Notes: generated by a model from the sequence alone, not told the origin. A DNA stretch of 64,000 nt from Actinoplanes lutulentus (GCF_003259845.1 NZ_QLMJ01000002.1:620001-684000); one strand, 5' to 3'. Positions 23,032 through 31,877 are shown, numbered from the stretch's first letter. Numbers and translations: made by a program.

Positions 23032-25569
23032 TCAGTCGTGAGCGATGGCGTTCAGGATGTTCAGCCGGGCGGCCCGGATCGCCGGTGCCACCGCGGCCAC
23101 CACGCCGACCAGGGCGGCCAGCCCCAGATAGGTGCCCATCCGGCCCCACGGGAGCACGATCTGGCTGATCCCGTCGTCCTCCAGGGCGCGGGCCACCGCG
23201 CTGCCCATCCCGGCGCCGACCGCGACACCGAGCAGCGCCCCGAAGACCGAGATCACCACGGCCTCCACGGTCACCATCCGCATGGTCTGCGCCCGGCCCA
23301 GCCCGACCGCGCGGAGCAGGCCCAGCTCACGGGTGCGTTCCAGGACGGACAGCGCCAGCGTGTTGATCACGCCCAGCACGGCGATCAGGATGGCCAGCCC
23401 GAGCAGGATCTGGATCATCGTGATGATCTGGTCGAACTGCGCGGCCTGCGCGTTGACCCAGGTCTCCTGGTCGGTCGCGGACACCTCGGGACTGTCCGCC
23501 AGCAGGGCTTTGACCTGCGGCAGGACGGCCGAGACCGGCACACCGTCGTCGAGCCGGACGAAGCCGAAGGTCGGCTGGGTGATGCCGAAGTCCTTGATCG
23601 CGGCACCCGGCATGATGATGCTGCCGGGCAGCGTGTTCTCCGCGAAGATCGACGAGACCGTGTACGTGTGCTGTTCGCCGCGGGACGCCTGGATCGTCAC
23701 CGTCGATCCGACCTGCCAGCCGCTGTCGGTGGCCTGCGGCCCGCTCACCGCGATCTGGTCGTCCCGCAGCGTCGCGGCGGTCGTCCCGTACGCCTGGCCC
23801 AGGATCGCCAGGTCCTCGGTGGCGGTCACGTACTCCTGATCGCCGCCGACCGCGACGAGGTCGTTGTACATGGCGGCCGCCGCGCGTACCCCAGGGATTT
23901 GATCTGTCTTCTGGATGACGGCCGGGTCGAAGGTCGGCGGACGGGGGCCGTTCTGATCCCCGCTGATCATGATCTGTGATTTCAGGATGCTCGCGGCCTC
24001 GGTCTTGAGGCTGCTCTTCGCCGAGTCCATGACCACCGTGACGCCGGTGACCAGGGCGATGCCGACCATCAGCGCGGCCGCGGTGATCGCGGTGCGGCGC
24101 GGGTTGCGGCCCGAGTTGAGCCGGCCCAGCCGGCCCGGCACCGACCAGGAGAAGAGCCGGCCGAGCAGCGACACCACCGGCCTGCTGATCAGTGGGGTGA
24201 GCAGGGCCACCCCGACGAACGTGACCAGTACGCCACCGAAGATCAGCCAGAGGTCGGCGTCGCCGGCGTCGGTGAACAGGCCGACGCCGAGAGCGGCCGC
24301 GCCGGCCGCGGTGACCACCGTGCCGGCCACGCTGATCCTGGTGAGCGGGCGGTCCGGGGTGGCGACGTCCTGCATCGCGGCGACCGGGGCGATCCGGGAC
24401 GCGCGCAGCGCCGGCATCACCGCCGCGACCACGGTCACGACCAGGCCGACCAGGAACGAGCTGATGATCGCGGCCGGTGGCACGCCGACCGGGGCGAGGT
24501 CGAGACCGCCGCCACCGAGGCTGCTGAACAGCGATGCCAGGCCGGCGCCGGCGCCGACCCCGGCGGCCAGCCCGAGCACCGAGGCGATCAGGCCGACCAC
24601 CACGGCCTCCACCAGCACCGAGTTGATCACCTGGCGGCGGCTCGCGCCGATCGCGCGCAGCAGTGCCAGCTCACGGGTGCGCTGGGCCACCACGATCGAG
24701 AACGTGTTGAGGATGATGAAGATGCCGACGAACAGCGCGATGCCGGCGAAGCCCAGCAGGATCTGGTTGAAGAAGCCGAGACCCTCCTTGATGCTCGCCG
24801 AGCTATCCTCCGCCAGATCGTCGCCGGTCTTCACGACGTAATCGGCGCCGAGTGCCGGGGCCAGCTGATCACGCAGTTGCGCGGGCGAGACGCCGTCGGC
24901 GGCCTCCACGGTGACCGAGGTGAACACGTCCTTCTCGCCGAGCATCAGCTCCTGCGCGACGGGCGTCGTGAACGCGACCTCCTGGGTGCCGCCGATGCTG
25001 TCCCGGTCGCCGCTGTAACCCCAGATCCCGACCAGCGTGAACTCGCGTTTCGGCTGCTGGGTGAGCACCGGGACGGAGTCGCCGATCCGGTAACCGGCGA
25101 GCTCGGCGGTGGTCGCGTTCACCGCGATCTCACCGGGCGCCTCCGGGCCGCGGCCCTCGCGCATGTCCATGACCGCGTCGACGCCGGTCCAGTTCGCACC
25201 GAGCCGGGGCGGGCCCATCGACGTGAGGACCTTGCCGTCGGACCCGATCACGCGGGCGCCGTCGACGTCGATGCGGCCCACCGCCGCGCGTACCCCGGCC
25301 TGGCTCTTGATCTTGTCAATTGCTGCCGCAGGCAGCGGGGCGGCGACCTGTTCGCCCTCGAATTCGGAGACCTCAACCTTGGGTTTCGCGCTGACCGAGA
25401 CGTCGGTGGCCGAGTAGACATCGGAGAAAAGCGAATCAAAGGTACGGTTCAGCGTGTCGGTGAGCACGAACGTGCCGGACACGAACATCACGCCGAGCAC
25501 CACCGCCAGGCCCGACAGGACCAGCCGCAGCTTGCGGGCGAGCAGGCTTTTCAGGGTCGCGCGCAACAT
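23032..25569 (-). CDS. FtsX-family ABC transporter permease
   Basis: 845 residues from the ATG at 25569, which shares one base with the ATPase stop. The frame is open further upstream but there it is only antisense shadow of the ATPase. Topology is the long-permease form: a first helix (about 15-40), a MacB-like periplasmic domain, three helices (VGIFIILNTFSIVVAQRTRELALLRAIGASRRQVI split over 265-330), a middle section, then a second FtsX domain with ERTRELGLLRAVGLGR. It probably exports a lipophilic compound or peptide, or acts in mechanotransmission, with its ATPase. Confidence 0.88.
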   Translation of the reverse strand: MLRATLKSLLARKLRLVLSGLAVVLGVMFVSGTFVLTDTLNRTFDSLFSDVYSATDVSVSAKPKVEVSEFEGEQVAAPLPAAAIDKIKSQAGVRAAVGRIDVDGARVIGSDGKVLTSMGPPRLGANWTGVDAVMDMREGRGPEAPGEIAVNATTAELAGYRIGDSVPVLTQQPKREFTLVGIWGYSGDRDSIGGTQEVAFTTPVAQELMLGEKDVFTSVTVEAADGVSPAQLRDQLAPALGADYVVKTGDDLAEDSSASIKEGLGFFNQILLGFAGIALFVGIFIILNTFSIVVAQRTRELALLRAIGASRRQVINSVLVEAVVVGLIASVLGLAAGVGAGAGLASLFSSLGGGGLDLAPVGVPPAAIISSFLVGLVVTVVAAVMPALRASRIAPVAAMQDVATPDRPLTRISVAGTVVTAAGAAALGVGLFTDAGDADLWLIFGGVLVTFVGVALLTPLISRPVVSLLGRLFSWSVPGRLGRLNSGRNPRRTAITAAALMVGIALVTGVTVVMDSAKSSLKTEAASILKSQIMISGDQNGPRPPTFDPAVIQKTDQIPGVRAAAAMYNDLVAVGGDQEYVTATEDLAILGQAYGTTAATLRDDQIAVSGPQATDSGWQVGSTVTIQASRGEQHTYTVSSIFAENTLPGSIIMPGAAIKDFGITQPTFGFVRLDDGVPVSAVLPQVKALLADSPEVSATDQETWVNAQAAQFDQIITMIQILLGLAILIAVLGVINTLALSVLERTRELGLLRAVGLGRAQTMRMVTVEAVVISVFGALLGVAVGAGMGSAVARALEDDGISQIVLPWGRMGTYLGLAALVGVVAAVAPAIRAARLNILNAIAHD

Positions 25570-26336
25570 CAGAGCATCACCGGGTCGGTGTGCTTGTCGA
25601 GGCGCTTCATCGTGTCGAGGACGGTCTCCGGGGTCGGGTTCGCCAGCTCGTCGACGATCGCGCCGTCGGCCAGGAAGACCACCCGGTCCGCGTAACTCGC
25701 CGCGACCGGGTCGTGGGTGACCATCACGATCGTCTGGTCGTGCTCGCGGACGCTGTCGCGCAGGAAGCTCAGCACCTCGGCGCCGGAACGGGAGTCCAGG
25801 TTGCCGGTCGGCTCGTCCGCGAAGATCACGTCGGGACGGCCGATCAGCGCCCGAGCGCAGGCGACACGCTGCTGCTGGCCGCCGGAGAGCTGGCTGGGCC
25901 GGTGCCCGAGCCGGTCGCGCAGACCCACCGTGTCGATCACGGTGTCCCACCAGGCCGGGTCCGGCTTGCGGCCGGCGATGTCCAGCGGAAGCTTGATGTT
26001 CTCCGCCGCGCTCAGCGTCGGCAGCAGGTTGAACTGCTGGAAGATGAACCCGATCCGGTCCCGGCGCAGGCGGGTCAGCGCCTTGTCGCCCAGCTTGCTG
26101 ATCTCGGTCCCGCCGATGTGCGCGGTGCCTTTGTCCACCGTGTCCAGTCCGGCCAGGCAGTGCATCAGCGTCGACTTGCCGCTGCCCGAAGGGCCCATGA
26201 TCGCGGTGAACCGGCCCCGTCCGAACTCGGCACTGACCCCCCGCAGCGCCACGACCTGAGCCTCGCCCGAGCCGTAGACCTTCCAGATCTCGTCCGCTCG
26301 CGCCGCTACCGGCCCGCCGGCATTCGTCGCTGCCAC
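25569..26336 (-). CDS. ABC transporter ATP-binding protein (MacB/LolD type)
   Basis: 255 residues. Walker A GPSGSGKST at about 50-58, Q-loop FQQFNLLPTL, signature LSGGQQQRV, Walker B VIFADEPTGNLDS and switch His in VTHDP. The DEPTGNLDS form marks the MacB/LolD/FtsE class that partners FtsX permeases. It shares a base with the permease start, so the pair is co-translated. A palindrome (26489-26506) lies upstream. Confidence 0.92.
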   Translation of the reverse strand: MAATNAGGPVAARADEIWKVYGSGEAQVVALRGVSAEFGRGRFTAIMGPSGSGKSTLMHCLAGLDTVDKGTAHIGGTEISKLGDKALTRLRRDRIGFIFQQFNLLPTLSAAENIKLPLDIAGRKPDPAWWDTVIDTVGLRDRLGHRPSQLSGGQQQRVACARALIGRPDVIFADEPTGNLDSRSGAEVLSFLRDSVREHDQTIVMVTHDPVAASYADRVVFLADGAIVDELANPTPETVLDTMKRLDKHTDPVML

Positions 26337-26488
26337 TGTCGTCCCCCTGGTTTAGACCGTCCCCTTGGTCCGGCCGGGGCATGTTGCCCCGACCGGCCAG
26401 CTCAGTCTGTCGGCGGAATCGGCGTGTGGCGTCCGTCCGGCGGCGTAGCCCTACGCGGAGATTTTGTGGGGGACTCACCCAGGGAGTT

Positions 26489-26506
26489 CTCAGGGTGGTC
26501 CCTGAG
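26489..26506. promoter_or_regulatory. Palindrome in the divergent promoter region of the ABC operon
   Basis: CTCAGGG, TGGT, CCCTGAG: a perfect 7-bp inverted repeat, 150 bp from the ATPase start and about 80 bp before the divergent metallopeptidase gene. The neighbouring CACCCAGGGAG adds a partial second copy. A further hairpin (GGGGCA/TGCCCC) lies near 26376-26390. Confidence 0.4.
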
Positions 26507-26572
26507 TGCTAGGGCGTTGGGTGTGGCTTTTGCGAGGCTTTTGCATGGCGCGCGGTTCTGGTGGAGTCCGTC

Positions 26573-26578
26573 TACCGT
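26573..26578 (+). promoter_or_regulatory. -10 box, leaderless-type, for the lipoprotein metallopeptidase
   Basis: TACCGT, 6 nt, ATG at 26585. It favours 26585 over the in-frame ATG at 26561, and that start also gives a proper signal peptide. Confidence 0.35.
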
Positions 26579-26584
26579 GGATCC

Positions 26585-27265
26585 ATGCGCGCTTGTGCGG
26601 CCCTCGTCTCATTGGTGCTTTTGATGTTCGCGGCCGGTTGCGGACTTCCTTCCGATCCGGCCCCGGTGACTCCTGCTCCTGGCACGTCGTCCAACGAGGA
26701 CGGCACCGACACCCCCGAGGAATTCAGCGCCGACATCCAGGCCGCGGAGGAGATCGCTGCCGAATACTGGGCCGAGCGGCTCGGCGCCGGCTTTTCGCCG
26801 GTCCAGCAGCTGATTGCGTACGAACGGGAAGGCGACGTCGACTGCTCCGGTGAGCCGTTGCCCCGCAACAACGCGGTGTACTGCTCGGCGGGGGACTTCA
26901 TCGCGTACGACGTGAACTGGGCCTTCGACGCGTTCCGGCAGATCGGCGACGCGTTCCTGTTCTACCTGCTGGGCCATGAGTACGCGCACGGCATCCAGGC
27001 GCGGCTCGGCATCCGGAAGGAGTTCACCATCGAACAGGAGCTGCAGGCCGACTGCATGGCCGGTGCCTTCATCGGTGACAAGGCTCGCGAGGGCCGGCTG
27101 CTGATGGCGGACAACGACACCCAGGAACTCGCCGACGGCCTGGAATCGGTCGGCGACGAGCCCGGGCAGCCGTGGTTCGCCGAGGGCTCGCACGGCAGCG
27201 CCGAGCAGCGGATGGACGCGTTCGCCGGTGGGTACGAGAACTCGCTGGAGTCGTGCGGGCTGTAG
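26585..27265 (+). CDS. Lipoprotein neutral zinc metallopeptidase (YpfJ-like)
   Basis: 226 residues. A lipoprotein signal ends in the lipobox AAGC (C19), then a Pro/Thr-rich linker. The catalytic helix has HEYAH (H131, E132, H135) and a probable third ligand in EQELQADCMAG (E152 or D156), the pattern of the putative neutral zinc metallopeptidase family. Two further Cys pairs (C87/C100 and the C-terminal Cys) could form disulfides outside the membrane. The substrate is unknown. Confidence 0.8.
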   Translation: MRACAALVSLVLLMFAAGCGLPSDPAPVTPAPGTSSNEDGTDTPEEFSADIQAAEEIAAEYWAERLGAGFSPVQQLIAYEREGDVDCSGEPLPRNNAVYCSAGDFIAYDVNWAFDAFRQIGDAFLFYLLGHEYAHGIQARLGIRKEFTIEQELQADCMAGAFIGDKAREGRLLMADNDTQELADGLESVGDEPGQPWFAEGSHGSAEQRMDAFAGGYENSLESCGL

Positions 27266-27334
27266 GGGCCCTTTGTCTGTAGGGGTAGTCACATCTGATC
27301 CCGGTTTCCGGCCGCGGCCCGGAGAATGGCGGCG

Positions 27335-27982
27335 ATGGACGCCGTACTTTTCGACATGGACGGGACCCTCGTCGACAGCGAGCGGGTCTGGGGCATCGGA
27401 CTCGCCGAGCTGGCGGCCCGTGCCGGGGGAACGCTGTCCGACACCGCCCGCCTCGCCATGGTCGGCAGCAGCATGAGCCGCAGCATGCAGCTCTTCCGCG
27501 ACGACCTGGGCCAGCCGGACCGGCCCGAGGCGCCGGACGTGGAGTGGCTGACCGACCGGGTCTTCTCCCTGTTCGCCGACGGCCTCGTCTGGCGGCCCGG
27601 CGCGATGGAGCTGCTGCTCGCCGTCCGGGCGCTCGGCGTACCCACGGCTTTGGTCACCTCGACCGGCCGGCGGCTCGTCGAGGTCGCCCTGAAGACGCTC
27701 GGCCCGGAGAACTTCGACGTCGTGGTCTGCGGCGACGAGGTGACGATGCCGAAGCCCGACCCGGAGCCGTACCGGACCGCTGCCGCTCTGCTCGGCGTAC
27801 CGATCAACCGTTGTGTGGCGATCGAGGACTCACCCAGCGGTGTGGCCAGCGCCCTCGCCGCCGGTGCCGCGGTCCTCGCGGTCCCGGCCGAGCTGGAGCT
27901 CCCGCCGGTCGACGGGGTACACCTGCGGACAACGCTTGTCGGAGTCGATCCCGCTTTCCTGGCCGGTCTGATTCGTCCCTGA
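27335..27982 (+). CDS. HAD-superfamily hydrolase (beta-phosphoglucomutase-like)
   Basis: 215 residues from the ATG at 27335, chosen because GGAG lies 10 nt upstream; the ATG at 27326 would touch that site. Motif I is LFDMDGTLVDSE, motif II LVTST, motif III K in MPKPDPEPY and motif IV IEDSPSGV. A helical cap sits between motifs I and II. A phosphatase or phosphomutase of small molecules. Genes of this type often lie near PAC2 and mshC in actinobacteria. Confidence 0.85.
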   Translation: MDAVLFDMDGTLVDSERVWGIGLAELAARAGGTLSDTARLAMVGSSMSRSMQLFRDDLGQPDRPEAPDVEWLTDRVFSLFADGLVWRPGAMELLLAVRALGVPTALVTSTGRRLVEVALKTLGPENFDVVVCGDEVTMPKPDPEPYRTAAALLGVPINRCVAIEDSPSGVASALAAGAAVLAVPAELELPPVDGVHLRTTLVGVDPAFLAGLIRP

Positions 27983-27997
27983 GGCACGATATGTGAC

Positions 27998-28957
27998 GTG
28001 GACCTCGCACCTTATGTGACCTCACTGACCGCGCCCCGCCTCCAAGCCTCGGTGCGGGACGTACTGGTCCGCGCCCTGACCGAGGCGGCGACGGAGATAG
28101 CCGGTTCCGGGGTCGAGGTGCGCTCGGAGGGCCAGTCAATCGCCTTCACCCGCCCGCCAGCGCTGGGTTCTGGGGTGCCTGGCCCGGGAGCGCTTGGTTC
28201 GGGGGCGCTTGGTTCGGGGGCGCTTGGCGCGGTGGTGCTGAGGCGCGCGGTGCCGCTGGAACCGGTCGAGTCGCCGTCTGCCCCGGCTGCCAGGTGGTGG
28301 TCGCGGGCAGGTCGGCGGGCAAAGCGCGCCGCCGCCTCTCGTCGCGATACCGCTGTCTCTCCTCGCGCTGCCGCTTCTTCTCCCGCTGCTGCGAATACCT
28401 CCCGGGCATCCCGCCGGGCCGCCCGGTCCGCGGACCATTCCCGGGTCGCCGCTGTCTCCGATGCTGCCGAGCCGGGGACTTCTGCCGTGCCTACGGCTTC
28501 TTCCGCCCCGGGGGCTTCTGCTGCGCCGAGGGCTTCTGCCGCGCCGGGGATTTCTTCCGTGCCGAGGGCTTCTTCCGCGCCGGGGGTTTCTTCCGAGGTG
28601 GGGAAGATCGCGGCGGAGGGGAGCGGCGTCGGCAAGGCCGTGACGGCTGAATCCGGGGGTGACGTGGTCGCCGTCGGTCCGCCGGATGGCGCGATGGTCC
28701 GTTCGATGGGGCTGGTCGCGGAGCTGCACGATCACTTCGATCTGGAAGGCTCGGACGGCGAGCTGGCCCAGGTGATGCTGCGGATGCCGGAGTCACTGCG
28801 CATGCACGTCGAGCAGATCGCCGCCGCCGAAGGCATCTCGATCAACGCATGGCTGGTACGAGCCGTCACCGTAGCGGTCAACCAGCAACACGGCCCGCCA
28901 CCGGTGGCCCACGGCTCGTGGTCGGGCAAGCGGGTAACGGGCTACCTGCCCTCCTGA
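27998..28957 (+). CDS. Ribbon-helix-helix (HicB/Arc-like) protein with a long low-complexity linker
   Basis: 319 residues from a GTG. The N-terminal 50 residues are ordered, residues about 54-205 are Ala/Ser/Pro/Arg low complexity including repeats such as SAAPRASAAPGISSVPRAS, and the C-terminus carries a ribbon-helix-helix: VMLRMPESLRMHVEQIAAAEG, then SINAWLVRAVTVAVN. No adjacent toxin is visible. The same stretch is open on the minus strand too, but the recognisable domain decides the plus strand. Likely a DNA-binding protein. Confidence 0.7.
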   Translation: MDLAPYVTSLTAPRLQASVRDVLVRALTEAATEIAGSGVEVRSEGQSIAFTRPPALGSGVPGPGALGSGALGSGALGAVVLRRAVPLEPVESPSAPAARWWSRAGRRAKRAAASRRDTAVSPRAAASSPAAANTSRASRRAARSADHSRVAAVSDAAEPGTSAVPTASSAPGASAAPRASAAPGISSVPRASSAPGVSSEVGKIAAEGSGVGKAVTAESGGDVVAVGPPDGAMVRSMGLVAELHDHFDLEGSDGELAQVMLRMPESLRMHVEQIAAAEGISINAWLVRAVTVAVNQQHGPPPVAHGSWSGKRVTGYLPS

Positions 28958-29482
28958 CCGCCGGCCCGCTGCGTCCCGCAGCCCTGGGTAAGCCGCGGCT
29001 GCGTGGTGGGTGGGGTGTGCCAAGAGCTGGACGGTCGGCAGCGGGTCAGGCCGGCGTGGCCTGATGGAGCCGCCGTAGCGTGCCGACTCCGGTTGTCCGT
29101 GAGCGCCTTCGTGACGCGCTGCCACCACAACGGTGGAGAGTTCCGGCTTTGTGGAGACCTGCGGGGGTCAGAGCATCCACGGGTTACCAAGATTCGGCTG
29201 GTGACGGCGGTGTCCCTTGCCGGACGTTCACCCTCAGCGACAATGCGATGAGACGAGTGACGCCAGCCGGTAACCCGGTCGCACCCGCGCGAGGGCCTGG
29301 GCGCCTATGGCCGGTAACCCGGTCGCACCCGCGCGAGGGCCTGGGCGCCTATGGCCGGTAACCCGGCCGCACCCGCGCGAGGATCTGGGCGCCTATGGCC
29401 GGCGACGCGGCCACGGGCGCGTGAGGATTTTCGGTGCCGCGCCGTCGGGCGGGACGTGAGGTTTCCGGGAACGGGCGACGGG
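28958..29482. other. 525-bp intergenic region with a 44-bp tandem repeat
   Basis: It separates the ribbon-helix-helix gene from the converging orphan regulator gene. The left part has a weak hairpin (28977-29003, 7-bp stem). The middle, to about 29260, shows no feature I recognise. The right part holds three 44-bp repeats. No coding frame here looks real on either strand. Confidence 0.6.
29269..29400. repeat. Three tandem copies of a 44-bp non-coding repeat
   Basis: Units start at 29269, 29313 and 29357 with GGTAACCCGG and end in GCGCCTATGGCC. The first two copies are identical and the third has a few changes (GGCCGCACC; GAGGATCTGG). A degraded fourth start (GGCGACGCGG) follows at 29401. Confidence 0.9.
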
Positions 29483-30709
29483 CTAGGCGCCTGGCTTGAT
29501 CAGGCCTGTTTCGTAGGCCAGGACCACAGCCTGGGTACGGTCCCGCAGTCGCAGTTTGGTCAGCACGTGGCCCACGTGGGTTTTCACGGTGGTCTCGCTG
29601 ACCTGCAGGGTTTCGGCGATCTCGGTGTTGGTGCTGCCTCGGGCCACGTGGATCAGGACCTCGCGTTCGCGGCCGGTCAGGGCGTTCAGCACGGCGGCGT
29701 TGTCGCTCGGTGGCGCGGGTACCGCCTCGGCCAGGCGGGTGAGGATCCGGGCCAGCAGTTTCGGGGCGATTATCGCGCCGCCCGCGGCGACCGTGCGGAC
29801 GGCTGTCACCAGGTCGGCGTGCGGTGCGTCCTTGCTGAGAAAGCCGGTGGCTCCCGCGGTCACGGCGGCCACGATCTGGTCGTCGCCGTCCTGGTTGGTG
29901 ATCACCAGGATCCGCACCGGCAGGCGTGCCTCGGTAACCGCCCGGGTCACGGCGAGGCCGTCCAGGCGGGGCAGCGTGAGCTCGACGATCAGGACGTCGG
30001 GCAGCAGCCGCCGGGCCAGATCAAGCGCCTCCGCGCCGTCGCCGGTCTCGCCGGCCACCACGATATCCGGCAGCGGGCTGCCGGATATTTCCGTCATGTC
30101 CGCGAAGTCGAGCACCACATCGCCCGCTGGCTTGATGGCCTCCACCGGCTTAGTTGCATCCACCGGCTTGGTCGCATCCACCGGCTTGGTGGCGCGCGTC
30201 GGGTTGGTGGCGCGCGTCGGGTTGGCGGCGTGACCCGTGATGGTGGTGGCGACAGTCATGGGCGGGCTCAGCGGCGGTGCTGCGGCGAGCGGCAGGCCGT
30301 TGGGCGTGGGCGGGGAGGCCAACAAGGCCCGCAGCCCGGCACGTTGCAGCGGGGCCGGGTCGGCCAGCAGCACCCGAATGGGCGGGATACGCACCGCCGC
30401 CCCGGGGATCTGCGATGGTGTCGCTCCCGTCTCGGGGATGCGGGATGGCGTCGCCTCCGCCCTGGGGATCTGCGATGGCGTCGCCTCCGCCCTGGGAATC
30501 TGGGATGGCGTCGCCTCCGCCTTGGCGATCCGCGATGGCGTCGCCTCCACCTTGGCGATCTGCGATGGCGTCGCCCCCGCCTTGGCGATCTGCGATGGCG
30601 GCGCCTTCGCCCCGGGGATGCGGGACGGGCCCGGAGGGTCGGTGGGAGCTGATGGGGGGACGGAGGGTGAGGGCGAGTCCGGGTCTGCGGGCTGGGTCTG
30701 GTCAGCCAA
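29483..30709 (-). CDS. Orphan LuxR-type response regulator with degenerate, repeat-expanded receiver domain
   Basis: 408 residues, nearly twice the usual length. Residues 31-102 are seven 10-residue repeats (ATPSQIAKAE type). The receiver domain starts at 111 but is split after its first helix by about 80 extra residues (132-214) that include NPTRAT/KPVDAT hexad repeats. The phospho-acceptor position is Glu (E243 in IVELTLPRLDG) and the acidic pair is reduced to D117-Pro, while T271 and K293 remain. The LuxR helix-turn-helix (about 340-400) is intact. No kinase is adjacent, so it probably works without phosphorylation. It overlaps the nuclease gene by 8 bp. Confidence 0.8.
   Translation of the reverse strand: MADQTQPADPDSPSPSVPPSAPTDPPGPSRIPGAKAPPSQIAKAGATPSQIAKVEATPSRIAKAEATPSQIPRAEATPSQIPRAEATPSRIPETGATPSQIPGAAVRIPPIRVLLADPAPLQRAGLRALLASPPTPNGLPLAAAPPLSPPMTVATTITGHAANPTRATNPTRATKPVDATKPVDATKPVEAIKPAGDVVLDFADMTEISGSPLPDIVVAGETGDGAEALDLARRLLPDVLIVELTLPRLDGLAVTRAVTEARLPVRILVITNQDGDDQIVAAVTAGATGFLSKDAPHADLVTAVRTVAAGGAIIAPKLLARILTRLAEAVPAPPSDNAAVLNALTGREREVLIHVARGSTNTEIAETLQVSETTVKTHVGHVLTKLRLRDRTQAVVLAYETGLIKPGA
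30134..30223 (-). repeat. In-frame 18-bp tandem repeat within the receiver domain insertion
   Basis: Five hexad units encode NPTRAT, NPTRAT, KPVDAT, KPVDAT and KPVEAI. They sit in the insertion that splits the receiver domain of the orphan regulator. Confidence 0.8.
30404..30619 (-). repeat. In-frame 30-bp tandem repeat at the N-terminus of the orphan regulator
   Basis: About seven 30-bp units encode 10-residue copies such as KAGATPSQIA, KVEATPSRIA and RAEATPSQIP. The DNA core GATCTGCGATGGCGTCGCC recurs almost unchanged. Confidence 0.85.
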
Positions 30710-31877
30710 GGGGATCGTCTCGCAGGCGGGGGCCGACTCGGTCGGGCTCGGTGTCGGCGGCGTCGGCGGTGGTGAGGGCGGTGGTGGCGGAGATGGGGGT
30801 CAGGGGGAGCTCGGGGAACGGGGGTGGGGTGCCGCCGAACTCGGGGCACAGGTCCTGGTGGCGGCACCAGCCGCAGAGGCGGCTCGGTTTGGGGCGGAAG
30901 TCCCGGTCGGCTTTCGCCCGCTCGATGGCTGCGGAGAGGGCCGTCAGGGTGCGCTCGAAGCGCTCCAGCTCGCCGGCCTCGGGGCTGTAGTCGAGGACCT
31001 CGGCGTCTTTCAGGTAGAGCAGCCGCAGGACACGGGGGACCACGCCTCGGGTGCGCCAGAGGACCAGGGCGTAGAACTTCAGCTGGAACAGGGCTCGGCC
31101 CTCGAAGGCCTCGCGGGGGGCGCCGCCGGTCTTGTAGTCGACGACGCGCAGGTCGCCGGCGGGGGAGACGTCGAGGCGGTCGATGTAGCCCCGGAGCAGC
31201 AGGTCGTCGCCGATCACCGTGGAGATCAGGGTCTCGCGCTCGGCGGGCTGGAGGCGTTGCGGGTCCTCCACCGCGAAGTAGCCGCTGAGCAGGGCGGTCG
31301 CGCTGGAGAGGAACGCGGCGATGCGGGCCACCTCGGCCTCGGCGGCCGGCACGTCGACCAGCACCGCCTGCCCGGTCGCATCAGCCTCGGCAGCGGCCGC
31401 CGCCGGATCGGCGCCGGCCGAAGCAGCGCCGGTCGAAGCAGCGCCGGTCGAAACAGCGCCGGCCGAGGCAGGCCCGGACGCTGCAGCGCCGGCCGAAGCA
31501 GGCTTGGACGCGGCGGTGCCGGCTGCTGGGAGTGGGGGTGGGGTGGTGAAGATCTCGGCTAGGGACGGCTCCTGCACGAGGAGCTTTTGCCACTCGGGGG
31601 CGACCAGGGCGGCCGCTGCCTCCGGGGTGCGGGCGGCGGCGGGGAGGTCGAAGAGGCGCTCCAGGACGGCGTGCACGAGGGTGCCGCGGATCTGGTCGGC
31701 GGTGGGCAGCTCGGGCAGCTTGTCGATGGTGCGGAAGCGGAACAGCAGCGGGCACGTCTTGAAATCGGCCGCCCGGGACGGCGAGAGGGAGGGCCCAGCC
31801 GGTGACTCGGGCCGCTTGCCGCGGGCTGCGGGGACCGCGGAAGGCTGGGAAGCCGTCAGGGATGGGTGCGCCGTCAT
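30702..31877 (-). CDS. RecB-family PD-(D/E)XK nuclease with likely 4Fe-4S cluster
   Basis: 391 residues. Nuclease core: GYIDRLDV, VVDYKTGG (catalytic Asp and Lys) and the QLKFYALVL motif. C42 (FKTCPLLFRF) and CGWCRHQDLC near residue 340 give the four cysteines that hold a 4Fe-4S cluster in AddB/Cas4-like nucleases. Residues about 120-175 are an Ala/Ser/Gly repeat (STGAAST, SAGA) inserted between the helical part and the core. A relative is found next to trmI and the proteasome locus in mycobacteria. Role in DNA repair is inferred. Confidence 0.85.
   Translation of the reverse strand: MTAHPSLTASQPSAVPAARGKRPESPAGPSLSPSRAADFKTCPLLFRFRTIDKLPELPTADQIRGTLVHAVLERLFDLPAAARTPEAAAALVAPEWQKLLVQEPSLAEIFTTPPPLPAAGTAASKPASAGAAASGPASAGAVSTGAASTGAASAGADPAAAAAEADATGQAVLVDVPAAEAEVARIAAFLSSATALLSGYFAVEDPQRLQPAERETLISTVIGDDLLLRGYIDRLDVSPAGDLRVVDYKTGGAPREAFEGRALFQLKFYALVLWRTRGVVPRVLRLLYLKDAEVLDYSPEAGELERFERTLTALSAAIERAKADRDFRPKPSRLCGWCRHQDLCPEFGGTPPPFPELPLTPISATTALTTADAADTEPDRVGPRLRDDPLG

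Noticed and set aside
23032..26478. A single 1148-codon frame joining ATPase region and permease
   Set aside because: The upstream part is out of frame with the real ATPase gene (25569-26336) and is low in structure. The permease starts at the ATG overlapping the ATPase stop.
28012..28635. Minus-strand repetitive frames opposite the ribbon-helix-helix gene
   Set aside because: The repeats are readable on both strands, but only the plus strand has a recognisable C-terminal DNA-binding domain and a sensible start.
29269..29400. CRISPR array
   Set aside because: The 44-bp units are directly adjacent with no unique spacers, the repeat includes the whole period, and there are no cas genes.
30702..31877. 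Cas4 of a CRISPR system
   Set aside because: The nuclease has Cas4/AddB-like cysteines, but no CRISPR genes are near, and its place before trmI matches the RecB-like nuclease of mycobacterial proteasome loci.
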